64,000 bases of DNA, from assembly GCA_902768785.1 (NCBI GenBank), contig CACXMM010000011.1:62001-126000 (forward strand). Reading direction: 5' to 3'. Of the stretch, positions 7,091-14,862 are shown piece by piece. The notes beneath the pieces are model-generated. The model ran no database searches and had not been told where the DNA came from. It was given only the letters and a program-made list of their open reading frames with translations. Origin of the DNA: an uncultured Prevotellaceae bacterium (GTDB lineage: Bacteria; Bacteroidota; Bacteroidia; Bacteroidales; Bacteroidaceae). The translations under genes were made by a program, and so were the position numbers. Every line of letters starts with the position of its first letter. Within the stretch, counting starts at the first letter, position 1.

Positions 7091-9528
7091 AGGCTAGTGA
7101 CATAGCATATTTAATGGCTTCTCATCTAATAGTGGCAGATGAAGAAATCAATCAGAAAGAATTAGATGTTCTTTCCCAGAATTTTCATGAGCCAATAACA
7201 GAAGAATTAGAAGAAAAACAAAAAGGAATTTTCGCAGATGCTGAAGATAAAATTGAACTTGACGTCTTGATTCAAGACGCAAATCATTTATCTATAGAAG
7301 AGAAAACAAAAATCATAGAATTATTATACAAGATAACATATGCAGATGGCTATTACGATGATAGGGAAAATCAGGTAATTGAAACCATTACAAATAAAAT
7401 AGAATTTCCACAGAAACTTAAAGTAGAGATTGAAAACAATGTTACCCAAAATATATCTCCTATTGTATACACCCTTCCATGGGGTAAGAATCTAAAAAGT
7501 ATAGTTCATCGCCTATTGCTTGCTTTACAAGATAAAGTAGAGGATGAACATGAACTCCTGTCTGGTAATCGTTTCATACAACAAATTAGAAATATAGCAA
7601 ACTGGTCAAAGGAGGATCTGTCTTTTGCAGAGAATGAGATGAAAAGTTTTAATCAGTTTCTGCAAGATAGAATAAAGGCGATAGATGATGCCATAGGTAA
7701 AGTCAAAGACTACAATGCAAAAACTGAAGAGGTAAAAGATCTTCAGAGAAAAATGAAGGAATTCAATGAAAACATCCAAACAAATATAGTTGATAACCTT
7801 CGTGATAATCTTGCCGTTCTGAACAAAAAAAAGAGAACCATCAGCTATTTTACCATAGCCTTCATGGGGCGGACAAAAGCAGGAAAGAGCACTTTCCATA
7901 AGGTTGTGACCCACGAAGAAGACGATGATATAGGTATTGGAAAACAAAGGACAACAAGATATAACCGTAGCTGGTATTGGGAAAACTTAAGAATAATTGA
8001 CACACCAGGAATCGGAGCTGCAGGTGAAGGAGGGCGTACGGACGAAGAAGTGGCCAGGTCTATCATAGATGAAGCAGATCTAGTTTGCTATATTGTCACA
8101 AGTGATAGTCAACAAGAGACAGAATTTAATTTTCTGCAAGGACTGAAAGATAGGAACAAACCTTTATTCATCATACTAAACTTTAAAGAGAAAATTGAGG
8201 AAAGACCCCGCTTTAAGAAATTCCTAAAAGATCCGTTAAAATGGAAATACGATACAGGCCCTAAACGCATAGATGGTCATATACAAAGAATAAAAGATCT
8301 TATCGGAGAAAAATATGACTTCTACTCCATCGAAATTATACCACTCCAACTGTTAGCTGCTAAAATGTATTACTCTACAACCGAAGAATACACCAAGGAG
8401 CAAAGAGACAAATTGTATGAAGGTTCTAACATCAAACAGTTTATAACTGATGTGAAGAAATGTATTTACAATAGTGGAAATATAAAAAAAACTCAGAATA
8501 TCATTGATGGTTGTGGTACCCAAATCTATTTTACACACAAAGAGATAAAGAGGATAAATAGCGAAATAAGCGACAAGTACGAAAAAATCTCGAAACAGAG
8601 GATTGAGATAATTGGATTCATTGACAGAGAATCAAAGAAGGTGAAAGAAAAGGCAACCAAAGAGATTGAATCTGCACATTCTAAACTTCATAACAATGCC
8701 GTTTCCTTCACAGAAGAACACTACGGCGAAAAAAAGGAATTGGGTGATTTGTGGAAGAAAGACAGGAGAAACAATATTATTTATGATGAGATGAATTCAA
8801 ATCTTGAGAAGTTGGCAAGTGATTTCTCTAAAGCTGTCAATGATCGAATAGAAGAGAGTATGTCAGATATGGAATTCCTTTTTTCTCTTCAAACTGATAA
8901 TGAGAGTATAAAGGGAAAAGGGGGAACAACAAATAAAAGGATGTACGTAAATATTCTTGGCACGTTAGCTGGTCTCGCTCTCTGTAGTTGGAACCCATTT
9001 GGGTGGGGGTTACTTGCTCTTGCGGGCTTAAACTTCGCAATAACAGCTGTGTCTTGTGGTATCTCAAGACTTTTCAAAAGCAAAAAGGAGGTTATAAAGG
9101 AGAAAAAGGAAAAACTATTGAAAGAATTAAATGCAAACATAGAAAAAAACAAAGAAAACATGTTGGCAACTTTCCAGCTTCAATTCAATAACTCCGTCAA
9201 TGAACTTAATTATCAATTAAGCTCAAACTTTTCTTTGATATTAGATAATTCCAAGAGAATTATCGAACACCTGAAAAGTATTGAAAAAGAAGCTTCAAAG
9301 AAAGAAAACAAACTGAATAGTTTTTTTGCCTATCGCATTTTACAGCATATCTACCCAGAAAAAGTAACCTCATTGGACGCAACGGTCTCTAAAGAGAATA
9401 TATTATCTCAAATCAAGGTTGAACGAGATTATGAACATCATTCAATGCACATCATATCAACTATAGCAAACAAAGATGATGAAGATAAAATAAGAAAACT
9501 CATTCAATTAAAAACTCAAATAAATTAA
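7087..9528 (+). CDS. Large dynamin-like GTPase with TerB-like N-terminus (LeoBC-like)
   Basis: An 813-residue protein. Residues 1-110 look like a TerB/tellurite-resistance helical domain (ASHLIVADEEINQKELDVL and a second TYADGYYDDRENQVI unit). A helical linker follows. The GTPase domain has G1 GRTKAGKS at residues 261-268, G3 DTPG at 305-308 and NFKE at the G4 place instead of NKxD. A long helical stalk follows, and two hydrophobic stretches at about 619-660 (NILGTLAGLALCSW, LLALAGLNFAI) could insert into membrane as a dynamin paddle. A fused helical N-terminus with a dynamin domain, next to a second smaller dynamin, is the layout I recall for LeoBC of the Eleos antiphage system. The dynamin-like GTPase call is firm; the Eleos assignment is inferred from architecture and pairing. 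Confidence 0.8.
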   Translation: MKASDIAYLMASHLIVADEEINQKELDVLSQNFHEPITEELEEKQKGIFADAEDKIELDVLIQDANHLSIEEKTKIIELLYKITYADGYYDDRENQVIETITNKIEFPQKLKVEIENNVTQNISPIVYTLPWGKNLKSIVHRLLLALQDKVEDEHELLSGNRFIQQIRNIANWSKEDLSFAENEMKSFNQFLQDRIKAIDDAIGKVKDYNAKTEEVKDLQRKMKEFNENIQTNIVDNLRDNLAVLNKKKRTISYFTIAFMGRTKAGKSTFHKVVTHEEDDDIGIGKQRTTRYNRSWYWENLRIIDTPGIGAAGEGGRTDEEVARSIIDEADLVCYIVTSDSQQETEFNFLQGLKDRNKPLFIILNFKEKIEERPRFKKFLKDPLKWKYDTGPKRIDGHIQRIKDLIGEKYDFYSIEIIPLQLLAAKMYYSTTEEYTKEQRDKLYEGSNIKQFITDVKKCIYNSGNIKKTQNIIDGCGTQIYFTHKEIKRINSEISDKYEKISKQRIEIIGFIDRESKKVKEKATKEIESAHSKLHNNAVSFTEEHYGEKKELGDLWKKDRRNNIIYDEMNSNLEKLASDFSKAVNDRIEESMSDMEFLFSLQTDNESIKGKGGTTNKRMYVNILGTLAGLALCSWNPFGWGLLALAGLNFAITAVSCGISRLFKSKKEVIKEKKEKLLKELNANIEKNKENMLATFQLQFNNSVNELNYQLSSNFSLILDNSKRIIEHLKSIEKEASKKENKLNSFFAYRILQHIYPEKVTSLDATVSKENILSQIKVERDYEHHSMHIISTIANKDDEDKIRKLIQLKTQIN

Positions 9529-9534
9529 GAAGAT

Positions 9535-11241
9535 ATGGAAACAACAAAACTTAAAATTGAACAACTTTCTGTAAAGTTGAATGATCTGAAAGATAAAACT
9601 ATCAGATTATTAGACGAAAACGGTAAGGAGGATCTAAAACAGCAGTTACAGAAAGAGTTAGCTGACTTAAAAGAAAGGTCTGCTATTAAGATTGCCTTTG
9701 TAGGTCAATATAGTTCTGGAAAATCTACAATCATTTCTGCATTAACAGGCAGAAAGGATATTGTTATTGATGCAAATGTTTCAACTGATAAAGTTGAAAG
9801 ATATGAATGGAACAATGTCATACTAATGGATACCCCAGGTATATTGGCAGGGAAGAAGGAGGAGCACGATCAAGAAACAATAGGTGCACTGAAGGAATGT
9901 GACCTAATTGTCTATGTGCTAACTAGTCAACTCTTTGATGATGTCATCTTCAACAACTTCATTGATCTTGCATATAATCAAAAGTTTAGCGACAAGATGC
10001 TTATAGCTATCAATAAGATGTCGATGGAGAATGGAGATTTTGACCAGCTATGTCAAGCATATACAGAATCTATAAAAGAAACCTTTAAAGAGCAAGGATA
10101 TGATTTCAATTTTAACATTGTATTTCTTGATGCCGCAGACTATATAGAGGGAACTGAAGATGATGATGAAGATTTTATAGAGCTAAGTAACTTCACTACT
10201 TTTATAGATAGTCTCAACTCATTCATCGATGAAAAAGGATTGATAAAAAAAGAACTGGATACCCCCATCCGTGTATTACGAAAGTATGTGGCTGATATCG
10301 CCATTCCACAAGACAACAATCAAATGCTTGTCTTACTAAATCAATATGCCAATAGGTTTGAACGTTTTAAGAGAGATATAAAAAGAGACGCAAGAATCAT
10401 TTTCGATAAATTTGAAGATGATAGTATGTCATCCGTCATCAGCATATCTCAGTCTATTGGTGAGAAACCAAACGAAGAATTAGAGTCAGATGTAAAACAA
10501 TTCCAACACCAAATAGTGGAAAAGTTGGATGTTGTAATAAAAGAAACTGGTGAAATGGTTGATGCGCATTATAAAGAAATGCAAGAAGAGTTTGACCATT
10601 TTAATGAGAAAGAAGTATTCGTGCAATACGAAAAGGATTTGGACATGAAAATCCAATCACCAAATCTGACTGATGAAGAAAAGAAGAGTTACGAACAACA
10701 GAAACTTATTATGAAGCTCATGTCAGATGGAGCGAATAAGGTTAGCTCTATGGCAGGGGAGGGACTAAAACTATTTGGTGGGAAAGTATCTGATGTAGCA
10801 GGGAGTCAATTACATAATGCTGTTTATGGTATTGGGAAATTCTTCGGTTACAAATTTGGTCCTTGGGAAGCAGTAAAGATTGCTGGTCGAGTAGGAAAGT
10901 TTGCCAAGTTTGGTGTACCTGTAATTGCTGCAGGATTTGATTTTTGGATGACAATGCGTGAAAACAAGAAAGAAGATGATAGGATTAGAGCAATTACAGC
11001 AGCAAAACGCCAGTTTAATGAAGAGTTTAGAACAGAAATTGGAAAAATCAGAGTTCAACTTGACAATGAGTTTAATAAGATCATAAATAATTATAATAAG
11101 GTTCAAGAAGATATAAACCAGCAAAAAAGGAATTTAATTAGCATATCACAAAAGAACAAGGAATTGGTTCAGCAAATAAATGACATTGATGCTGAATATG
11201 TGGACTTTATAGAAATAATTGATGATAACAAAACAGAATAA
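9535..11241 (+). CDS. Dynamin-like GTPase, LeoA-like
   Basis: A 568-residue bacterial dynamin-like protein. G1 GQYSSGKS is at residues 57-64, G3 DTPG at 99-102 and G4 NKMS at 160-163, so GTP binding looks intact. The rest is a long helical stalk with a weakly hydrophobic, glycine-rich segment at about 415-465 (FGPWEAVKIAG, FGVPVIAAGFDFW) and a terminal coiled coil. Length and layout fit the LeoA/HP0731 family (E. coli LeoA is close to 570 residues). It starts 6 nt after the larger GTPase, so the two are made together, as expected for a dynamin pair that acts on the membrane. In the Eleos system such a pair protects against phage; that role here is an inference. Confidence 0.8.
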   Translation: METTKLKIEQLSVKLNDLKDKTIRLLDENGKEDLKQQLQKELADLKERSAIKIAFVGQYSSGKSTIISALTGRKDIVIDANVSTDKVERYEWNNVILMDTPGILAGKKEEHDQETIGALKECDLIVYVLTSQLFDDVIFNNFIDLAYNQKFSDKMLIAINKMSMENGDFDQLCQAYTESIKETFKEQGYDFNFNIVFLDAADYIEGTEDDDEDFIELSNFTTFIDSLNSFIDEKGLIKKELDTPIRVLRKYVADIAIPQDNNQMLVLLNQYANRFERFKRDIKRDARIIFDKFEDDSMSSVISISQSIGEKPNEELESDVKQFQHQIVEKLDVVIKETGEMVDAHYKEMQEEFDHFNEKEVFVQYEKDLDMKIQSPNLTDEEKKSYEQQKLIMKLMSDGANKVSSMAGEGLKLFGGKVSDVAGSQLHNAVYGIGKFFGYKFGPWEAVKIAGRVGKFAKFGVPVIAAGFDFWMTMRENKKEDDRIRAITAAKRQFNEEFRTEIGKIRVQLDNEFNKIINNYNKVQEDINQQKRNLISISQKNKELVQQINDIDAEYVDFIEIIDDNKTE

Positions 11242-11443
11242 TAGTATGTCCCTGTAAATTCCAACTTAATAAACCAGAGTGATAGTTGCGGATTTTAGGT
11301 TTATCATAGTCACGTCATGGATGATTTCATTTGCCTTGTTTTGCAGCACTAAAGAAAATGAAACACTTGACATGACAAACTCCAAGACAACATTCTGAAG
11401 TCTGGGGACTTACAATAAGTTTAACTATAGTGCTGCGGAATTA
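11242..11443. other. Intergenic region after the dynamin operon
   Basis: About 200 nt without a convincing gene. It contains the stretch GCCTTGTTTTGCAGCAC (about 11330-11350), which resembles part of a promoter, but it has no proper TAnnTTTG box and I see no strong hairpin. Confidence 0.4.
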
Positions 11444-11767
11444 ATGATTATGGAAAAAGAAGAATTTAAAACGTCTTGGGATTTAACCCAAAAAAAAGAT
11501 TTGGATTTAGTAATGGCAATGTTTCCAACTTTAGGTTTTACAGGCTTTGTTTTTAAAAAGATTCTTAACATCTTCAACACTGATACTTCTAAGCAAGCGA
11601 AAGCGGCTGAAGAACTGATTAAAGCAGGCAAGGAGAATGGCGTTGATGAGATGGAGATAAAGTTAAAACAATTTGCTGGTGGTAAACTAAATATACCCGA
11701 AGATTTTAATATAGATGTGCAAATAGGAAAAAGTGAAGAAACAGTCATTAAAGTAAAATACAAATAG
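11444..11767 (+). CDS. Hypothetical protein of the island
   Basis: A 107-residue protein that I do not recognise. A hydrophobic stretch lies at residues 22-42 (VMAMFPTLGFTGFVFKKIL); the rest is charged and ends in alternating strands (NIDVQIGKSEETVIKVKY). A second ATG two codons downstream (11450) is an equally good start. It is separate from the dynamin operon (202 nt gap) and precedes the UDG-like gene by 37 nt. It could be a small membrane-associated effector or an antitoxin-like protein, but nothing in the sequence proves this. Confidence 0.55.
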   Translation: MIMEKEEFKTSWDLTQKKDLDLVMAMFPTLGFTGFVFKKILNIFNTDTSKQAKAAEELIKAGKENGVDEMEIKLKQFAGGKLNIPEDFNIDVQIGKSEETVIKVKYK

Positions 11768-11804
11768 ATTATATAAATAGGGTCTGTTTCTTCAGTATAA
11801 TAGT

Positions 11805-12437
11805 ATGAGCAACATCTTTTTCAAACCTTTTGTAGGCTCTGCCTACACCACGGGCGGCATATACGGCAAGCGGGTGATGATTCTTGGAGAGAGTCATTAC
11901 TGCGAAGAAGGATGTACGGATTGCGGAAACGCGAAAGTACATCCAGAATGCTGCGCCTTTACGAATGGCGTGGTGAGTGACTATCTGAATGAATCATTAG
12001 ACAGGCAGCGATGGATGTCAACGTACTTGAAGTTTGAGCGGTCGTTGGTTGGACATGAAACGGATTGGGCAGAACGTAAGAAGATATGGAACTCCGTGGT
12101 ATTCTACAACTACCTGCAGGCTGCTATGGGCGGGCCTCGCGAAGCTGGAACGGGCAAACAATATGAGGAGGCGGCAGAGCCGTTCTTCGAAGTGCTGGAG
12201 CAATACCGTCCGCAGTATGTCATCGTGTGGGGTTCACGGCTTTGGGGCTTTATGCCGGGTGGTGAACGGTGGTCGTGGAATGCAGACATTGTGGTGGAGG
12301 GCAACACCAACAAGTGTGGCAACTATGCCCTGAACGACGGCACCAAGGTGAAGATTATGCCTGTAAACCATCCCTCCGTAGGCTATTCGTGGGATTATTG
12401 GCACAAGGTGATTGGTCAGTTCCTGGAGTTGAAATAG
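11805..12437 (+). CDS. Uracil-DNA-glycosylase-fold-like protein
   Basis: A 210-residue protein. The order of motifs resembles the uracil-DNA glycosylase superfamily: an N-terminal VMILGESHYC strand-loop where UDGs have the water-activating GxxP-type motif, a central strand PQYVIVWGSRLWGF, and a C-terminal MPVNHPSVGYSW containing the HPS motif of UDG motif 2. Four cysteines at residues 32-50 (CEEGCTDCGNAKVHPECC) could bind a metal or an Fe-S cluster, as in some UDG families. It could excise modified bases from foreign DNA or simply share the fold. There is no signal peptide. Its position in the island between the dynamin operon and small membrane proteins is suggestive but not proof of a defence role. 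Confidence 0.5.
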   Translation: MSNIFFKPFVGSAYTTGGIYGKRVMILGESHYCEEGCTDCGNAKVHPECCAFTNGVVSDYLNESLDRQRWMSTYLKFERSLVGHETDWAERKKIWNSVVFYNYLQAAMGGPREAGTGKQYEEAAEPFFEVLEQYRPQYVIVWGSRLWGFMPGGERWSWNADIVVEGNTNKCGNYALNDGTKVKIMPVNHPSVGYSWDYWHKVIGQFLELK

Positions 12438-12465
12438 TAAATTAAGTAAGTCGTTTGATTTTTGT

Positions 12466-12496
12466 CGTGGCTATGCGGGATTTTCGCATAGCCACG
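12466..12496 (+). terminator. Perfect 12-bp stem-loop
   Basis: CGTGGCTATGCG (12466-12477) pairs perfectly with CGCATAGCCACG (12485-12496) around a 7-nt loop. It lies 28 nt after the stop of the UDG-like gene and directly upstream of a TATTTTTG promoter box. It is most simply the terminator of the upstream gene, but the right arm also overlaps the element shared with 5381, so it may act as an operator. Confidence 0.55.
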
Positions 12497-12507
12497 CACT
12501 ATTTTTG
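12475..12507 (+). promoter_or_regulatory. Promoter of the small-protein gene, twin of 5381-5413
   Basis: The -7 box TATTTTTG is at 12500-12507, preceded by TTTCGCATAGC as in the copy at 5381. The gene at 12566 begins 59 nt downstream. Confidence 0.5.
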
Positions 12508-12565
12508 CAGTTAAATTGCAGAACAAGTCTGCTTTCATTAGTATTAACATTAAAAAGAAAGACGT

Positions 12566-13009
12566 ATGATCAAGAAAACATTATTTTATCTTTCGCTATT
12601 CTTTCTCGTTGGCGCATTTATTTATATTAGATTAGCACCAGAAAAAAGCGAAGAAATCATCAATAGTTTAACAACGGACTCTGAGAGTGTTGAGCAAAAA
12701 TTGATAGAGCCAACACAACAGGTCGTACAAAGTCTCAGCAAACATGGTATTACTATTGATGAACAAAGATGGGGAGACGAACCACCAGTATTCCGGGTAA
12801 AGGCAACCAACCGTGGAGAAACCTGTATGCTCGAACTTCAGGCTGTCATATCCTTGAAAGATGGAACATCAAACACCATTACTCTACATAATGAAGGGGA
12901 TGATTTTTATAATGGCCAGACCACCTGGTTTGATGGTTTGGTGACGGATGACCTCTCTGACATCAGCTCCATCCAAGTATTCTCTTTTGATATATTAACC
13001 GACTATTAA
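12566..13009 (+). CDS. Hypothetical membrane-anchored protein
   Basis: A 147-residue protein with one N-terminal hydrophobic segment (residues 5-23, TLFYLSLFFLVGAFIYIRL) that acts as a signal anchor, followed by a helical region and then a soluble beta-rich domain (VFRVKATNRGETCMLELQAVISL) facing the periplasm. I recognise no family. It is followed after 47 nt by another small membrane protein, so they may be one transcript. Nothing in the sequence identifies a catalytic site. Confidence 0.6.
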   Translation: MIKKTLFYLSLFFLVGAFIYIRLAPEKSEEIINSLTTDSESVEQKLIEPTQQVVQSLSKHGITIDEQRWGDEPPVFRVKATNRGETCMLELQAVISLKDGTSNTITLHNEGDDFYNGQTTWFDGLVTDDLSDISSIQVFSFDILTDY

Positions 13010-13056
13010 ACCAAAATTTGGCATTAGGATAGACAGAATTATAAATAGTTACGACT

Positions 13057-13401
13057 ATGGATAAGAAAGAAATAAACAAAATTCTGGGCAGGGAACTAAG
13101 TGACGCGGAGTTCCAAGGAATAGATTTCAGTGGCATCATCGAAAACATTGAGCCCAATTCTGATGACTTTTCAAAGTCATCGATTGGTCCTTTGGCAATT
13201 ATTGCAGGGGGGATGGCGTGCTACCTTCTGGGTATCAGCATCCAGGATCGTCTTGCATTCCTTGGCGTTTATTCTTGTGTTATAACAGTATCTGTGATAT
13301 TGGGGTGGGTCTATCTTTGGAGGAAGAAACGTGCTAAAGCGAAGAAGGAGATCTTGGAAGCTATTCAGAAATACGAAAAACGAGCCAGTTATTCCAAATA
13401 A
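13057..13401 (+). CDS. Small two-helix membrane protein
   Basis: A 114-residue protein. Residues 1-45 are soluble and acidic, with KILGRELSDAEF resembling a small helical hairpin. Two transmembrane segments follow (about residues 47-62, PLAIIAGGMACYLLGI, and 69-88, LGVYSCVITVSVILGWVYLW), then a very basic cytoplasmic tail (RKKRAKAKKEI). The layout is common among small inner-membrane proteins and some defence-associated effectors, but I recognise no family. Confidence 0.6.
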   Translation: MDKKEINKILGRELSDAEFQGIDFSGIIENIEPNSDDFSKSSIGPLAIIAGGMACYLLGISIQDRLAFLGVYSCVITVSVILGWVYLWRKKRAKAKKEILEAIQKYEKRASYSK

Positions 13402-13412
13402 ATAGGTTTTCT

Positions 13413-13443
13413 TTTGTATTGTTATCGCTTAATCGTAACTTTG
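13413..13443 (+). promoter_or_regulatory. Upstream promoter of the WYL gene
   Basis: TTTG (13413-13416), a 19-nt spacer, then TAACTTTG (13436-13443). A second, nearly identical promoter follows 86 bp downstream. Confidence 0.55.
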
Positions 13444-13498
13444 GAAGACGCCTAAGTTACTTTCGCTCGACAATAAAAACAAAAAGCAGTTTTTTTGT

Positions 13499-13529
13499 TT
13501 TGTATTGTTCTCACATAATCGTAACTTTG
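13499..13529 (+). promoter_or_regulatory. Proximal promoter of the WYL gene
   Basis: TTTG (13499-13502), a 19-nt spacer, then TAACTTTG (13522-13529), only a few bases before the ATG at 13534. The very short leader implies translation with almost no 5' UTR from this start; the upstream promoter would give a leader of about 85 nt. Confidence 0.6.
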
Positions 13530-13533
13530 CAGC

Positions 13534-14490
13534 ATGAAGGATTATTTAAGAAGACATATCTGGATACTGAGCGAACTTTATCAGAATCCGAAGGGACTTA
13601 CCTATAAGGAGTTTGAAGAGCGGTGGAAGCGAAGTTCACAAAATGTATTGGAAACATCGCTACCCAAGCGAACTTTTCAGGACTGCCTGCGGGCAATAGA
13701 GGAGACGTTTGACATCGATATTTCCTCTGATGCCCGCAACGGCTACCGCTATCGTATTGTCCAGCGCGACTGGTTGGAGAACGACAGGGTTAAGGACTGG
13801 CTGTTGTCGGCGTTTGCCGTAAACGGGCTCTTGCAGGATAGTCGCGGACTGCGCGAAAGGGTCATGTATGAGGATATTCCGTCAGGTAATGATTATCTGT
13901 TGGAGGTGCTGAAGGCCATGAGGGAGAACCATGTGCTGGCAATGACTTATCAGGACTATTTTGACAAGGAACCGCGCGATATTTTGCTGGAACCCTATTG
14001 TGTCAGAGTGTTCCGCCAGCGGTGGTATGTCGTTGGTGTGATGGAGAATGAACCCAAGGGAGAAGAGCCAACAGAGCTAACCAACCAAGGACATATTCGC
14101 CGCTATGCATTAGATCGTGTCGTGAAATTAGAATCAACAGACGTTACGTTCAAGATGCCGCGAGATTTCTCTGTTAGCGACTATTTCGCTGATGCTTTTG
14201 GTATCATCGTTGAGCCAGAGGAATATGATATTGAGACGATAAGGATGAAGGTCTATGACATTAACCACCGTCGGGAATATCTGCGTTCATTGCCACTGCA
14301 TGAGTCTCAGAAAGAGGTGGAACGACACAAAGACTATTCTGTTTTCGAGTTGCGTATAGCCCCCACTTATGATTTTATCAAGGAGATCCTTTCAATGGGT
14401 GGCGAAGTGGAAGTCATCAGTCCTGAGTATGTTAGGCAAGAAGTGGAACATAGGGCAGAAGAACTGCTTGCCAGATATAAAAACACCTGA
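13534..14490 (+). CDS. WYL-domain transcriptional regulator
   Basis: A 318-residue protein. The N-terminal 90 residues look like a winged helix (YKEFEERWKRSSQN, RTFQDCLRAIEETFDIDI), and the middle (about residues 125-215) is a WYL domain: LAMTYQDYFDKEPRDILLEPYCVRVFRQRWYVVG. A C-terminal WCX-like domain follows. WYL proteins bind nucleic-acid ligands and are often regulators of phage-defence loci, so this is a plausible controller of the island genes. It has two tandem promoters and no partner in the same operon. The DNA target is unknown; palindromes near 12466 and the two twin promoter elements are candidates to test. Confidence 0.85.
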   Translation: MKDYLRRHIWILSELYQNPKGLTYKEFEERWKRSSQNVLETSLPKRTFQDCLRAIEETFDIDISSDARNGYRYRIVQRDWLENDRVKDWLLSAFAVNGLLQDSRGLRERVMYEDIPSGNDYLLEVLKAMRENHVLAMTYQDYFDKEPRDILLEPYCVRVFRQRWYVVGVMENEPKGEEPTELTNQGHIRRYALDRVVKLESTDVTFKMPRDFSVSDYFADAFGIIVEPEEYDIETIRMKVYDINHRREYLRSLPLHESQKEVERHKDYSVFELRIAPTYDFIKEILSMGGEVEVISPEYVRQEVEHRAEELLARYKNT

Positions 14491-14561
14491 TAGTTTGAAT
14501 AGATTCAGGGAGTGCCGGAAATTGACTTCGTCCATCCCAGCCCCTGCCACGGGCTGATCTA

Positions 14562-14577
14562 TGATCCCGAAGGAATT
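14562..14577. repeat. Partial copy of the tRNA-Arg 3' end
   Basis: TGATCCCGAAGGAATT (14562-14577) repeats TGATCCCGAAGGGATT (14686-14701), which is the 3' end of the tRNA gene, with 15 of 16 bases identical in direct orientation 124 bp apart. Short direct copies of a tRNA 3' end are typical of integration sites, but no integrase is seen, so this is only a possible att scar. Confidence 0.35.
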
Positions 14578-14622
14578 GGCTCCGCCTTTCCCATAGGCTG
14601 GCGCCAGCCATCCTACAAAATC

Positions 14623-14678
14623 TTAAAAGGAGCTCTGAAAAGTCGAAAGCAAGCTTTCCTTTTCATTACTCCTTTTAA
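14623..14678 (-). terminator. Nested stem-loop downstream of tRNA-Arg
   Basis: Three inverted pairs nest inside each other: TTAAAAGGAG/CTCCTTTTAA, TGAAAAG/CTTTTCA and GAAAGC/GCTTTC. On the minus strand the stem is followed by GATTTTG. It lies 8 nt past the tRNA 3' end and is probably its terminator; from the other side it could also terminate the WYL transcript. Confidence 0.6.
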
Positions 14679-14685
14679 TCTTTCG

Positions 14686-14759
14686 TGATCCCGAAGGGAT
14701 TCAAACCCTTGACCTTCAGAACCGGAATCTGACGCTCTATTCAGCTAAGCTACGGGACC
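14686..14759 (-). tRNA. tRNA-Arg (anticodon CCG)
   Basis: A 74-nt cloverleaf on the minus strand. The acceptor GGTCCCG pairs with CGGGATC, the D stem is GCTT/GAGC, the anticodon stem TCAGA/TCTGA encloses loop TTCCGGT with anticodon CCG, and the T stem AAGGG/CCTT encloses TTTGAAT. The discriminator base is A and CCA is not encoded. It decodes CGG. It marks the right border of the accessory block. Confidence 0.93.
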
Positions 14760-14862
14760 ATTTTTCCTGAAAAAAAGCATCTTTCTTGAAGAGAAAACAA
14801 TCTTTGCAGCCTAATAGGAAAGCATTATGAAGAAAGGCCGTCAGATCATGGTCATGGCGGCT

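Noticed and set aside
5341-14760. Prophage or ICE
   Set aside because: No integrase, relaxase, capsid, portal or replication gene is visible; only an island with a tRNA border can be supported.
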